From an uncultured Planctomycetia bacterium (GTDB lineage: Bacteria > Planctomycetota > Phycisphaerae > Phycisphaerales > SM1A02): DNA of 39,005 nt. This document shows, piece by piece, positions 28,552 through 38,187 of the stretch (position 1 is its first letter; every line of letters begins with the position of its first letter). The translations under genes were made by a program, and so were the position numbers. The notes beneath the pieces are model-generated. The model was not told where the DNA came from. It saw only the letters and a program-made list of their open reading frames with translations, and searched no databases. The DNA lies in NCBI GenBank assembly GCA_937919205.1, contig CALFOZ010000081.1, positions 1-39,005 of the forward strand. The letters run 5' to 3'.

Positions 28552-31188
28552 TTAGTTTTTGTACTCGCCTTCAAATTCATTCGGCACGCTTTCATCAACG
28601 GCGTCCGAGGCGGTCTCACCCAAATTGTCTGGGTCCAGGGTGGTGGTGCGTGGCGTTTCTTCCATCTCGCGCATGCGGTGCCAATCATCCAAACTAATCA
28701 ACACTTCACGCGCCACGCTTCCCTTGTGGTCGCTCAAAATTCCTGCCAGACCCATCTGATCCACCAAGCGACTCGCGCGGCCGTAGCCAATGGCAAGCCG
28801 TCGTTGCAACAAACTTACGCTACCGCGGCCCGATTCAATAATGATTTCCACGGCTTTTTCAAAGAATGGATCGCGCTCAAAGCCATCGGTTGCGGCTGAT
28901 CCACCGTCACGGGCGTCGTTGTTGCCGACAACGGCTTTGGTTCCGCGAATAGCAACCAACGAACGCTCGAATGAAGGCTTGGCCACATCTTCCAAGAAGC
29001 GCGCCACCTTGCGCGTTTCACTATCGGTGACAAGCGTGCCTTGCGAGCGGCGAAGTTCGCTGCTGCTTGGCGTGAGCACCAACATGTCGCCTTGACCAAG
29101 CAACAGTTCCGCGCCCTTTTGATCCAGCACAATTCGGCTGTCCATACCGCTGGCCACTTTAAAGCTCACGCGGCAAGGCATGTTGCTCTTAATCAAACCC
29201 GTCACAACATCCGCTTGCGGTCGTTGTGTTGCAAGCACCAAGTGCATGCCAACCGCGCGCGCCTTCTGCGCGATGCGAACAATGGATTGCTCCACTTCCT
29301 TGTGCGTCATGATTAAGTCGGCCAACTCATCCACCACAAACACAAGCGCTGGCAACTTCTTTGGAATGCGCGCCTTCTCCAAATCATTGGCTGGCTTCAA
29401 GCGCGCGTACAACTCTTCTTCGCCAAGGCCGTTGTACGCGGTGATGTCGCGGCAACCCGCATTCTTAAGCATGCCGTAGCGCTCCTCCATTTTGTCCACG
29501 GCCCATTCCAGAATGCCGGCGGCCTTGGACATTTCCGTAACCACAGGGCACATTAAGTGTGGAATCTCCGCAAATTGGCTCATTTCCACCATCTTGGGGT
29601 CAACCAAACACAGCTTTAATTCATCGGGGCGCTTGGTGTACAGCCAACCCATGATGATGGTGTTCATGCACACGCTCTTGCCGCTACCGGTGGTGCCGGC
29701 GATCAACATGTGCGGCATCTTGGCAAGGTCAAGCACAAGCGGCTCGCCCGCGGAATCTTTTCCAAGGAACATTGGCAGCACCATGTCTTTGGCGTGGCCA
29801 CCACTCATGAGTTCCTTCAACATCACTTTTTCTTTTTGGCGATTTGGAACTTCAATGCCAATAGATGTACGACCAACCATGTTCGGCAAGATGCGAATGT
29901 TTGGCGCTTGCAAACTGCGCGCAATATCGGAGGCGATGGTTTGCAGGCGCGCCACGCGAGTGCCTGGCGCAAGTTCAACGGAATACAGCGTGACCACGGG
30001 ACCACTTTCAATTCCAGTCACTTCGCCGTCAATTTGAAATGTGTGCAATGTTTGCTCAAGCACTTGCGCTTGGTCGCGCACATACGCCTCAACAGCTTCG
30101 GACCAATTGCCTTCGGGGTCGCCAAGTAAATCAAGCCCAGGGAATTGGTAGCCGTCGTAATTTTCTTGGCGCGGAATATCTTGGTCGCGCGCGATCACGG
30201 TGTTGTTGCCAGCCATGCGTAGTGGAAGTTTGGCGATCTTGGCTTTCAGTTCTTCCTCGGTCAGTACGCGCGGCGCAGTCACTTCGGCAATGGCGTTGTT
30301 GGCTTCTTCAACCTCGTCGATTTCCTCTTCTTCGGTTTCCTCCGAATCATCGTTTTCATCGGCGATTTCGTCTGTTTCTTCTACTTCGTCTTCTTCAGTT
30401 TCGTCGGCGATTTGGGTTTCATCTTCGTCGGCCTCAAGCACTGCGGATGACTTGGCGGAAGTCTTTGCCATGGCGGCAGATTTGGCCGCGTCTCTTGCGC
30501 TCACTTTGCCACCAACTTTGGCGCCCGCAAGCGACGGAGTGAAAATAGCAGGGCGAGTACGCAGTTTCGCCATCAGGTCTTTCCAATCCACCTGACGCAT
30601 TGGCGCGGACCAATTCCACAGGTGCGAGAAATGTTTTGGAAGCGCGAACACAATTTCATCCATGCACACAATGGCGCCCAGAGCAAGTGAAGTGAGAAGC
30701 GCCAAACTTGTGGCGGTACTACTGAAACGCAATTGCAATTCACCGGTGATCCACTGCGGAACAAGTCCCGCTTCGCAACCTGCCAGCGCGCCAAGTCGCG
30801 GAAACCATAACGCGTGAAGCGCGCTGAAGGACAACATCATTAAACACGCGCCGAACATTCGCACCAATGGATGCGTGACGCGTCGACCACTTGCCACCGC
30901 GCCCAAGCCAATTGCAAACGCGATCATTGGAAGCCACGCGCCAAATCCAACGCCCATGTAAATCCAATATGAAAAGATGGCGCCAAGTTTGCCCATGAGA
31001 TTGCTTGGCGGATTGGAGTGAATAGCCACCACGTGGCTTGGCCAATCCGCGCTGTTGAATGTGGCCATGGCCAGAAATAGGAACACCCACGTTCCCGCGG
31101 CCATGATCCAAGCGGCGCGGCGGGCGAAGGTGGGTGCGGGAAGGTCACTGAATGACCCAGTTGAATTAATAGATGCGGTGCGTGCCAT
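28552..31188 (-). CDS. ftsK: FtsK/SpoIIIE DNA translocase
   Basis: N-terminal TM region, acidic linker, LIAGTTGSGKSVCMNTIIMG Walker A, FVVDELADLIM Walker B, C-terminal gamma-type winged helix (SVSLLQRRLAIGYGRASRLVDQMGLAGIL). Confidence 0.97.
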   Translation of the reverse strand: MARTASINSTGSFSDLPAPTFARRAAWIMAAGTWVFLFLAMATFNSADWPSHVVAIHSNPPSNLMGKLGAIFSYWIYMGVGFGAWLPMIAFAIGLGAVASGRRVTHPLVRMFGACLMMLSFSALHALWFPRLGALAGCEAGLVPQWITGELQLRFSSTATSLALLTSLALGAIVCMDEIVFALPKHFSHLWNWSAPMRQVDWKDLMAKLRTRPAIFTPSLAGAKVGGKVSARDAAKSAAMAKTSAKSSAVLEADEDETQIADETEEDEVEETDEIADENDDSEETEEEEIDEVEEANNAIAEVTAPRVLTEEELKAKIAKLPLRMAGNNTVIARDQDIPRQENYDGYQFPGLDLLGDPEGNWSEAVEAYVRDQAQVLEQTLHTFQIDGEVTGIESGPVVTLYSVELAPGTRVARLQTIASDIARSLQAPNIRILPNMVGRTSIGIEVPNRQKEKVMLKELMSGGHAKDMVLPMFLGKDSAGEPLVLDLAKMPHMLIAGTTGSGKSVCMNTIIMGWLYTKRPDELKLCLVDPKMVEMSQFAEIPHLMCPVVTEMSKAAGILEWAVDKMEERYGMLKNAGCRDITAYNGLGEEELYARLKPANDLEKARIPKKLPALVFVVDELADLIMTHKEVEQSIVRIAQKARAVGMHLVLATQRPQADVVTGLIKSNMPCRVSFKVASGMDSRIVLDQKGAELLLGQGDMLVLTPSSSELRRSQGTLVTDSETRKVARFLEDVAKPSFERSLVAIRGTKAVVGNNDARDGGSAATDGFERDPFFEKAVEIIIESGRGSVSLLQRRLAIGYGRASRLVDQMGLAGILSDHKGSVAREVLISLDDWHRMREMEETPRTTTLDPDNLGETASDAVDESVPNEFEGEYKN

Positions 31189-31470
31189 GGCTTGTAAGAT
31201 CGGAAAAATGGCGGTTTCTTCGCCAAAATTGGCGATTGGAATCGGTCACCGCATTGGGCCATCTATATAAGGCCGGTCGATGGGTTGGTAGGCCAATGAG
31301 TTGGGCGTGGGGGTGGTGGTTGGCACAATCTTGGCGTTCTGAGCCTGTTCGTCAAGCGTTCTTACCAACCAGTAGGCGTTTTTGCTTGAAAATGCGCTTG
31401 TTTGCAAGGTTTTTAAACTTTCAGCATGTCATGAAAGCCAAATTGCCCGCACTTGGTTACTATCGAAATC

Positions 31471-31887
31471 GTGAAATTCCAACTCATTGATGCAGTCTTG
31501 GAGCGCTCAGATGATCGGATCGTGGCTATTAAAAACGTCACATCGGCCGAGGAATACCTTGCCGATCACTTTCCCGGATTTCCTGTTTTGCCAGGGGTAT
31601 TCATGCTGGAAGCCATGGTTCAGGCGGCGCGGGAGCTGTTAAAGGATCAATCCAAAGTTCGATTGGTGCTGGGCAATGTGCGCGCCTTGCGTTACGGAAG
31701 CTTTGTGCGCCCAGGCGAGGCTTTGCAAGTGGAAGTGACGCGCGAAAAAATTCATGAAGATGGGTCGTTTGGTATGAAAGGTACAGCCCTAGTTGTCCGC
31801 TCCACCGGAGTTGGCGAAACGGCGGTCTCTGGTCGCTTTACAATGCGACCCGTTCGAATTCACGCCGCCGTCGCGGCCACTCACTAA
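31471..31887 (+). CDS. FabZ-like 3-hydroxyacyl-ACP dehydratase
   Basis: DHFPGFPVLPGVFMLEAMVQAA active-site motif. GTG 31471 or TTG 31453 start. Confidence 0.88.
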   Translation: MKFQLIDAVLERSDDRIVAIKNVTSAEEYLADHFPGFPVLPGVFMLEAMVQAARELLKDQSKVRLVLGNVRALRYGSFVRPGEALQVEVTREKIHEDGSFGMKGTALVVRSTGVGETAVSGRFTMRPVRIHAAVAATH

Positions 31888-31935
31888 TCCGCCGCCCATG
31901 GAAGGTCGGCATCAACACTGAATGGAGAATTTACA

Positions 31936-32340
31936 TTGTCATTTGATCGCACACAGATAGAAGAAGGCGTTCGCGAAGTTCTAGAAGAGGCTCTTGGAGT
32001 TGACGCGGAGGATGTGAAGCCAACATCCACGCTGACTGGCGACTTGGGCGCGGAGAGTATTGATTTTTTAGATATTCAATTTCGCTTGGAGAAGAAATTT
32101 TCCACGCCCGCGAAGCCGTTCAAGATTGAGCAAGGTGAATTGTTTCCAGAGAACATGTTGCAGGACGCAAGCATGGTGGAGAATGGCAAAGTGACCGACA
32201 AGGGCTTCACGCTTTTGAAGGCAAAACTGCCGCATATTGACTTTTCCAGCTTTGAAAAAGATCGATCTGTGGGCAAGCTTGGCGAGGTGTTCACCGTGAA
32301 AAGTCTGACCGACTTTGTGGACAACAAGCTGAAGGCTTGA
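31936..32340 (+). CDS. Acyl carrier protein with C-terminal extension (134 aa)
   Basis: LTGDLGAESIDFLDIQFRLEKKF phosphopantetheine-site region (ESI in place of DSL); TTG start. Confidence 0.85.
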   Translation: MSFDRTQIEEGVREVLEEALGVDAEDVKPTSTLTGDLGAESIDFLDIQFRLEKKFSTPAKPFKIEQGELFPENMLQDASMVENGKVTDKGFTLLKAKLPHIDFSSFEKDRSVGKLGEVFTVKSLTDFVDNKLKA

Positions 32341-32403
32341 CGCGAATATTTGATTTTAGTTGTGTTCACTTTTCTTAGGCACTTGAACTATTGCGCTTCA
32401 AAC

Positions 32404-32431
32404 ATTGCACGTGAAAGATTGCACGTGAAAC
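32404..32431. repeat. Two tandem 14-bp repeats ATTGCACGTGAAA(G/C)
   Basis: Seen directly at 32404-32417 and 32418-32431, upstream of the second FabZ-like gene. Confidence 0.8.
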
Positions 32432-32451
32432 ATTGGTAGAAAGAATCGCCC

Positions 32452-32970
32452 ATGCGCTGGATGTGGATTGACATGATGGTTGCCTTTGAACCTGGACACC
32501 GCTTGACCGCGGTGAAGAATGTCAGTTTGGCGGAGGATCATTTGCATGACCACTTCGCGGATCAACCCATCATGCCAGCGTCGCTGATGTTGGAAGGCAT
32601 GGCGCAGACCGCGGGCGTGCTGGTTGGAAGCACGCGCGGCTTTAAAGAGAAAGTGATTTTGGCCAAGATTGGTTCAGCCACTATTGATGCGGACGTAATT
32701 CCTGGTCAAACCATTCGCTACGACGCTGTGATTGAGCGCGTGGATGAGTCTGGCGCCAGCACAAAAGGCACTATTTCCTGCTTTGATCACCGTACTGGCG
32801 TGTGGACGGATATTGGGTCCACGGAAATTGTGTTCAGCCATATCGACAACAATCGCAGTGGCGTGAATTTTCCAAAGGAGAACTTTGTGTTTGGTGAAAA
32901 TTTCAAGCGCTTGCTCAACGCCGCTGGTCTTTCGCAAGTGATGACCGCCGCTGGAGTGACTGGGCCGTAA
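32452..32970 (+). CDS. Second, divergent FabZ-like hydroxyacyl-ACP dehydratase
   Basis: HDHFADQPIMPASLMLEGMAQTAGVLVG: hot-dog dehydratase motif with HFAD in place of HFPG. Confidence 0.8.
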   Translation: MRWMWIDMMVAFEPGHRLTAVKNVSLAEDHLHDHFADQPIMPASLMLEGMAQTAGVLVGSTRGFKEKVILAKIGSATIDADVIPGQTIRYDAVIERVDESGASTKGTISCFDHRTGVWTDIGSTEIVFSHIDNNRSGVNFPKENFVFGENFKRLLNAAGLSQVMTAAGVTGP

Positions 32971-32982
32971 GGCTTGCGCGCC

Positions 32983-33537
32983 ATGCATCATCTTGCGGTC
33001 TATGCCGGTTCATTTGATCCCATCACCTTGGGACACATTGATGTGCTTGAACGCAGTCGCAGTATTTTTGACGAGGTGATTTTGGCGATTGGAATTAACA
33101 TTGACAAGCCGCCGCTATTCACCATTGAGGAGCGCCGCGAGTTCGCGCAAATTTTAGTTGAGCGCTTGCTACAGAAAAATCCAAAGGGCGCCAAGATTCG
33201 CGTGGAGAGTTACAACGGACTCACAACTGATTTTGCGCGCAAGCAAAATGCTTCGGCGATTATTCGCGGCATTCGCAATGTCACCGACCTGGCGTCTGAA
33301 TGCCAGTTGGCAATTACAAATCGGCAGGTGGCGGAAATAGAGACGGTGTTTATTTTAACGGGCGAAAGTTTTGCCTACGTCTCCAGCAGTTTGATTAAGC
33401 AAATTGCTGCTTTTGGCGGGGATTTACAGCGACTTTCTGCATTGGTTCCGCCGGAAGTTATTGCGGCTTTGGAATCAAAGCGCCGCGATCCCAATGATCC
33501 GCTGAGTCGCCTTGCCAAGGAATCCGCCCCAGACTAA
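32983..33537 (+). CDS. coaD: Phosphopantetheine adenylyltransferase
   Basis: AVYAGSFDPITLGHIDVLERS, RGIRNVTDLASECQLAITNRQ, YVSSSLIKQIAAFGGDL. Confidence 0.96.
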   Translation: MHHLAVYAGSFDPITLGHIDVLERSRSIFDEVILAIGINIDKPPLFTIEERREFAQILVERLLQKNPKGAKIRVESYNGLTTDFARKQNASAIIRGIRNVTDLASECQLAITNRQVAEIETVFILTGESFAYVSSSLIKQIAAFGGDLQRLSALVPPEVIAALESKRRDPNDPLSRLAKESAPD

Positions 33538-33559
33538 ATCCCGAATTGAATCACGGACT

Positions 33560-33619
33560 ACATCTGCAACCACATCTGCAACCACATCTGCAACCACATC
33601 TGCAACCACATCTGCAACC
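33560..33619. repeat. Tandem repeat: 5 perfect copies of ACATCTGCAACC (12 bp)
   Basis: Units start at 33560, 33572, 33584, 33596 and 33608; partial copy ACAT runs into the next ATG (33625). Confidence 0.95.
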
Positions 33620-33624
33620 ACATT

Positions 33625-34308
33625 ATGGCGGCTAGTTTAAAAATTATTTCTATTGGTGCAATGAGCGCGCATCCGTTGTGGAGTGAGAAGGGCGACGTGC
33701 GCGCGGCGCACACAACCACATCGCTTGTTGTGTCAGGTGACGCGGTGATTTTGGTTGACCCATCGTTGCCGCCGCAGATTTTGCTTCCGCGTTTGTCCGA
33801 GCGCACCGGCAAGGGCGCCGACAGTGTCACGCATGTTTTTCTGACCAGCTTTCATCCGCTTCGTCGGCGTGGGTTGGCGGCGTTTGCAAACGCCACCGTA
33901 TGGATTGGCGAGCTTGAGCAAAAAGGTGTGCGCGAGCAACTTCGTGAAAAACTGGAGCAGGCGCGCGCAGAACAAGACGCGGAGCTGGCGCGCATGTTGC
34001 GCGAGGAGCTTGAAATTCTTAACGCCTGTGAAGTGGCACCGGACAAATTGGCCGAGGGCGTGGATTTATTTCCACTGCCTGGGGTTTCCATTGGCTCAAA
34101 CGGCTTGCTTTTGCCCACGCCGGCCACAACAATTTTGATTGCGGGCGACGCCGTTGCCACCGCGGAGCATTTGGAGCAGGGCCGCGTGATTTCGCCGTGC
34201 TTTGACATTCAACAAGCGCTCGAATCACTGAAGGAAGCCATCGAAATTGCCGACATGATCGTGCCTGGTCGCGACAATCTGATCAACAATCCGTCGCGAC
34301 GTTTTTAA
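33625..34308 (+). CDS. Metallo-beta-lactamase-fold protein with degenerate metal-binding motif
   Basis: TTTSLVVSGDAVILVDPSLPP, THVFLTSFHPLRRRGLAAF (where HxHxDH would be), TILIAGDAVATAEHLEQG, MIVPGRDNLI. Confidence 0.7.
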   Translation: MAASLKIISIGAMSAHPLWSEKGDVRAAHTTTSLVVSGDAVILVDPSLPPQILLPRLSERTGKGADSVTHVFLTSFHPLRRRGLAAFANATVWIGELEQKGVREQLREKLEQARAEQDAELARMLREELEILNACEVAPDKLAEGVDLFPLPGVSIGSNGLLLPTPATTILIAGDAVATAEHLEQGRVISPCFDIQQALESLKEAIEIADMIVPGRDNLINNPSRRF

Positions 34309-34325
34309 GCGAAAGCGGGCTACTA

Positions 34326-35261
34326 TTGGCATCTGTGGAACCCAACAACGCACCATTGAATGAATCGCTTGCAACCAACCGCACCAGTGACGCCGGCGCC
34401 GGCGAAGCCATCACACTGCGCACTCTGGCGCGCATGTCGCGCGAGCACAAACGATTCACATGCTTGACCTGCTACGACGCAACCACCGCACGCTGGCTTG
34501 ACCGCGCCGGCGTGGAAGTTTTATTGGTGGGTGACACCGCGGCCGAAGTGATTCTTGGACACACCGCAACCATTCATGCGCCCCTTGATTTCATGGTTGA
34601 GATAACCGCCGCCGTGAAGCGCGGCGCGCCGCGGCGAGTGGTGATGGCGGACATGCCGTTTCTTTCTTATCAATGCGAGCAAGGCGACGCCATTCGCAAC
34701 GCTGGAAGATTTCTTACGCAGGGCATGGCCGACTGCGTGAAGTTGGAAGTGGATCGATCATTCGCCGCGTTGGTGGAGCAAATGGCGCGCGCGGGCATTC
34801 CAGTTGTGGCGCATGTTGGAAGCCGTCCGCAACAAGCCAAGATGAAGGGCGGATATTTTTCGGCGGGGCGAACAGCCGAGGACGCGGTTCGCATTGTCGC
34901 CGACGCGTCCGCAATGGAAGCCGCCGGCGCCAGCATGCTGCTTGTTGAAGCGTGCCCACCCGAAGTGACGCAACTGATTGTGGAGCGCGCCACCATTCCT
35001 GTGATTGGTTGCGGCGCTGGCGCGAGTTGTCACGGCCAAGTCGTTGTGCTTCAAGACATTCTTGGATTAAGCGATTGGCAACCCGCGTTCGCACAGCCAC
35101 TGGCCGCCGTTGGTCAAGCCATTCAGGCGGGCGCGACGGCGTTTGCGGAGCTTGTTCGCGCGGGCAAATTGCCTGGAAAAACATATCGCATGGATCAAGC
35201 CGAGCAGGAAAAACTGCGCGCCATGTTGCGTTCTGGAAGCGACTCGCATGCGGCGCATTGA
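34326..35261 (+). CDS. panB: 3-methyl-2-oxobutanoate hydroxymethyltransferase
   Basis: FTCLTCYDATTARWLDRAGVEVLLVGDTAAEVILGH, VVMADMPFLSYQ, VKLEVD, PVVAHVGSRPQQAKMKGGY, LLVEACPPEV, IPVIGCGAGASCHGQVVVLQDILGL. Confidence 0.93.
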   Translation: MASVEPNNAPLNESLATNRTSDAGAGEAITLRTLARMSREHKRFTCLTCYDATTARWLDRAGVEVLLVGDTAAEVILGHTATIHAPLDFMVEITAAVKRGAPRRVVMADMPFLSYQCEQGDAIRNAGRFLTQGMADCVKLEVDRSFAALVEQMARAGIPVVAHVGSRPQQAKMKGGYFSAGRTAEDAVRIVADASAMEAAGASMLLVEACPPEVTQLIVERATIPVIGCGAGASCHGQVVVLQDILGLSDWQPAFAQPLAAVGQAIQAGATAFAELVRAGKLPGKTYRMDQAEQEKLRAMLRSGSDSHAAH

Positions 35262-36729
35262 ATTTCTTGGGCCATCGTTGGTGGTGCTTGCGGCGGCAGG
35301 TGTGTTGTTGTTGGCGGGTCCCGCGGCGGTGCGTCAAGTTTCTCAAAGCATGACGGCGGTGCAGATGATCGGCGCGCAAGAACGCCTGCAATCGGGATCA
35401 TTGTTGGATCAAATGTCACAGGCTTCACGCGACGTGGGCACAATTGTTGAGCCCAGTGTTGTGCATGTCAGTAGCACGGGATTGGTCGCTGGTCGTGGAA
35501 CTGGCCGCAGTTTTATAAATACAGGAAGCGGTTGGGTCTATGACGCCGAGGGACACATAGTGACCAACGCCCATGTTGTGGATGGAGCAACAACACTTGA
35601 AGTGCAAATGGTGAACGGCGAACGCCGCGAGGCGAAATTACTTGGCGCGGATTTGCGCACGGACATTGCGGTATTGAAGGTGGACACGCTTGGACTTGTG
35701 CCAGCGCAACGAGCCACGCAGGATCCTCAACAGGGCGACATGGTGTTCGCCTTTGGAAGTCCATTTGATTTTCGTTTTTCCATGAGCAACGGAATTGTGT
35801 CTGGCCTTGGCCGCACCGCTGGAATTACGGATATTGAATATGAAAATTTCATTCAGACCGATGCGGCCATCAATCCAGGAAATTCTGGCGGCCCTCTGAC
35901 CAACACCAAGGGCCATGTTGTTGGCATGGCCACGGCAATCGCCACTGGTCACAGAAATGGAGTTTCGCAGGAGCAATTCGCGGGTATTGGTCTGGCGATT
36001 CCAATTTCAATGATCGAGAATGTTGTGAACCAACTCATCGCCAATGGTGAAGTCATCAAAGGATATTTGGGCATATCCATGTTGGACACTGAAGAACTGT
36101 CGCGAATGCGCCCGCGTGATCTTGTGCTTCAGATGACGGCGAAAGTTTTTCAGGGCGACGGTGTTGCCATCACCACGGTTAGTCCGGGTAGTCCGGCCGA
36201 AGCCGCGGGGTTGCGTGTGGGAGATGTGGTCACGCAATTCGCGGGCCAGCGAATTCAAAATACATCGCAATTGCGCGCCGTGATTGCCTCGCAGATGCCA
36301 AATCAAAGTATTGCAATTGATTTATGGAGACCGAGTGAGCAGGATAAGGCGGGCGAGTTGATTTCATTGCAGGTTGTCATGGCGCAACTCAAGCCAGAAA
36401 CTAATTCCGATGGAATTGTTGAAGCGCTTCGAAATATTGGCGTGCAAAAAATGATCACAGCCACCCAGGCCTCGGCCGCGGAATTTGGAGTGCCATTTGA
36501 GCGTGGTGTGATGGTGGAAGATGTGATTCCTGGTTCGAGAGTTGCCACAATTATTTCGCCCGGCACAATGATCGTGGAAGTGTTTGGTCAAAAGATCAGC
36601 AATTTAGATGATTTTTATACGCGAATTGCCCGACAAATTGACACATTTCGAACCCCGGAATTCACGCTAGTGCTTGGTGTGCGCCAGCAAAATGGAACCA
36701 TTGCCCAGCTTCGGATTCCGATGCGTTAA
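35248..36729 (+). CDS. HtrA/DegP-like trypsin-family serine protease with PDZ domain(s)
   Basis: VTNAHVVDG (His), [11 protein letters not shown] (Asp), [10 protein letters not shown] (Ser), [30 protein letters not shown] 35248 overlaps the panB end by 14 nt. Confidence 0.9.
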   Translation: MRRIEFLGPSLVVLAAAGVLLLAGPAAVRQVSQSMTAVQMIGAQERLQSGSLLDQMSQASRDVGTIVEPSVVHVSSTGLVAGRGTGRSFINTGSGWVYDAEGHIVTNAHVVDGATTLEVQMVNGERREAKLLGADLRTDIAVLKVDTLGLVPAQRATQDPQQGDMVFAFGSPFDFRFSMSNGIVSGLGRTAGITDIEYENFIQTDAAINPGNSGGPLTNTKGHVVGMATAIATGHRNGVSQEQFAGIGLAIPISMIENVVNQLIANGEVIKGYLGISMLDTEELSRMRPRDLVLQMTAKVFQGDGVAITTVSPGSPAEAAGLRVGDVVTQFAGQRIQNTSQLRAVIASQMPNQSIAIDLWRPSEQDKAGELISLQVVMAQLKPETNSDGIVEALRNIGVQKMITATQASAAEFGVPFERGVMVEDVIPGSRVATIISPGTMIVEVFGQKISNLDDFYTRIARQIDTFRTPEFTLVLGVRQQNGTIAQLRIPMR

Positions 36730-36758
36730 TTGCAAATCGAACAGGTAGCATCAATCAC

Positions 36759-37598
36759 ATGAGCGCGCAACATTTATTGGAGGTTCGTGATCTCAAGACA
36801 TGGTTTCCCATTCGTCGCGGAGTGTTGCAACGCGTCACGGGACATGTGAAAGCCGTTGACGGCGTGAACTTTTATTTGGATAAGGGCGAAACATTGGGGT
36901 TGGTGGGCGAATCCGGTTGCGGCAAGACCACGGTTGGACGCACCTTGTTGCGCTTGGCGGACCACACTGGTGGACAAGCCCTGTTTGAAGGCAAAGATAT
37001 TTTTGCCATGAACTCCACGCAGTTGCGCGCGGCGCGGCGCAAGATGCAAATTATTTTCCAAGATCCGGGTGGAAGTTTAAATCCACGTATGCGCGTGGGT
37101 CGCATCGTGGGAGAGCCGATTGAAGTGCATGGTCTTGCCACAGGCGACGAATTGCGCGAGCGAGTTGAGAAATTGCTCGAGCGTTGCGGCTTGTGGCGAG
37201 CCGCGGCTGATCGATATCCGCACGAGTTCAGCGGTGGCCAGCGTCAACGCATTGGTATTGCGCGCGCGCTTGCCCTGAACCCCGCGTTGATTGTGTGCGA
37301 CGAACCAACCAGCGCGCTTGATGTGAGCATTCAAAGCCAGATATTGAATTTACTCAAGGATTTGCAGGACGAATTTCAATTGTCCTATTTGTTCATCAGC
37401 CATGACATGGCGGTGATTCACCACATTTGCGACCGCATTGCGGTGATGTATGACGGCAAGATTGTGGAGGAGGGCCCGCGCGACGAGGTGATTCACAATC
37501 CTAAACATCCGTACACGCGGGCATTGTTAAGCGCGGTGCCAGAGGCTGATCCGCGACGCAAGCGAACGCTTGTGCAAATGCAAGGCATGCGAACTTGA
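36759..37598 (+). CDS. Oligopeptide/dipeptide-type ABC transporter ATP-binding protein (OppF/DppF-like)
   Basis: [51 protein letters not shown]-terminal [20 protein letters not shown]. Confidence 0.93.
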   Translation: MSAQHLLEVRDLKTWFPIRRGVLQRVTGHVKAVDGVNFYLDKGETLGLVGESGCGKTTVGRTLLRLADHTGGQALFEGKDIFAMNSTQLRAARRKMQIIFQDPGGSLNPRMRVGRIVGEPIEVHGLATGDELRERVEKLLERCGLWRAAADRYPHEFSGGQRQRIGIARALALNPALIVCDEPTSALDVSIQSQILNLLKDLQDEFQLSYLFISHDMAVIHHICDRIAVMYDGKIVEEGPRDEVIHNPKHPYTRALLSAVPEADPRRKRTLVQMQGMRT

Positions 37599-37615
37599 CG
37601 CGGGCTGACACCGAC

Positions 37616-38128
37616 ATGTCCAACGACATGCCCGCGCCCACCGCGGCGCAGATGAAAAAGCAAATCTTGTTTCGCAGATGGTTTGCGGTGATCTTTATTT
37701 CATTAGCCGCCGCATCATTTTATTTTGGCTGGTTCGTCACCCGCAATGTTCGTGAGGAGGCCAAGCAAACGGACATTCAACTTCGATCGGTGTCGTGGGC
37801 TATTATGAGTTACTCGGCCGCCAACAATTCCATGCCAACTTCGCAAGTGGAGTTTGTGAAATTTATTTCCACGTACCCCGAATGCTTGGCCGCGCCGCGC
37901 CGAGCAGGCGAGTGGCCCGCCACCCAAGAAGCCGCACAGGCGAATCTGGTTTCAGCGGATATCGCCGCCGCAGTCGCGGGTCGAATCGAAGTGATCTGGC
38001 CACCCACCGGAAATCTCACTCCTGTTCTGCAAGTGCGTGGGCGTCCCTCTGGATTGGGAACCATTGAGAAGGTGAATGGCTGGCTTCAAAATTGGAACCA
38101 CGACGCCGCCACGGCATCCCAAAAATAA
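37616..38128 (+). CDS. Hypothetical membrane-anchored protein
   Basis: Single N-terminal hydrophobic segment (WFAVIFISLAAASFYFGWFVT); no family recognised. Confidence 0.6.
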   Translation: MSNDMPAPTAAQMKKQILFRRWFAVIFISLAAASFYFGWFVTRNVREEAKQTDIQLRSVSWAIMSYSAANNSMPTSQVEFVKFISTYPECLAAPRRAGEWPATQEAAQANLVSADIAAAVAGRIEVIWPPTGNLTPVLQVRGRPSGLGTIEKVNGWLQNWNHDAATASQK

Positions 38129-38187
38129 TGTGAATTGCTGGGCAATTCAAGCGCCTACGGCGGACGGTTTCATCGCATAATCAAAGA

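Noticed and set aside
33560-33619. Possible CRISPR array
   Set aside because: Repeats are 12 bp with no spacers; no cas genes are present.
33558-33830. Minus-strand 90-aa ORF ending in WLQMWLQMWLQM repeats
   Set aside because: The repeat is just the reverse translation of the 12-bp tandem repeat; the rest is antisense to the MBL-like gene.
34714-35391. 225-aa minus ORF antisense to panB
   Set aside because: Shadow ORF from GC-rich coding DNA; panB motifs on the plus strand are unambiguous.
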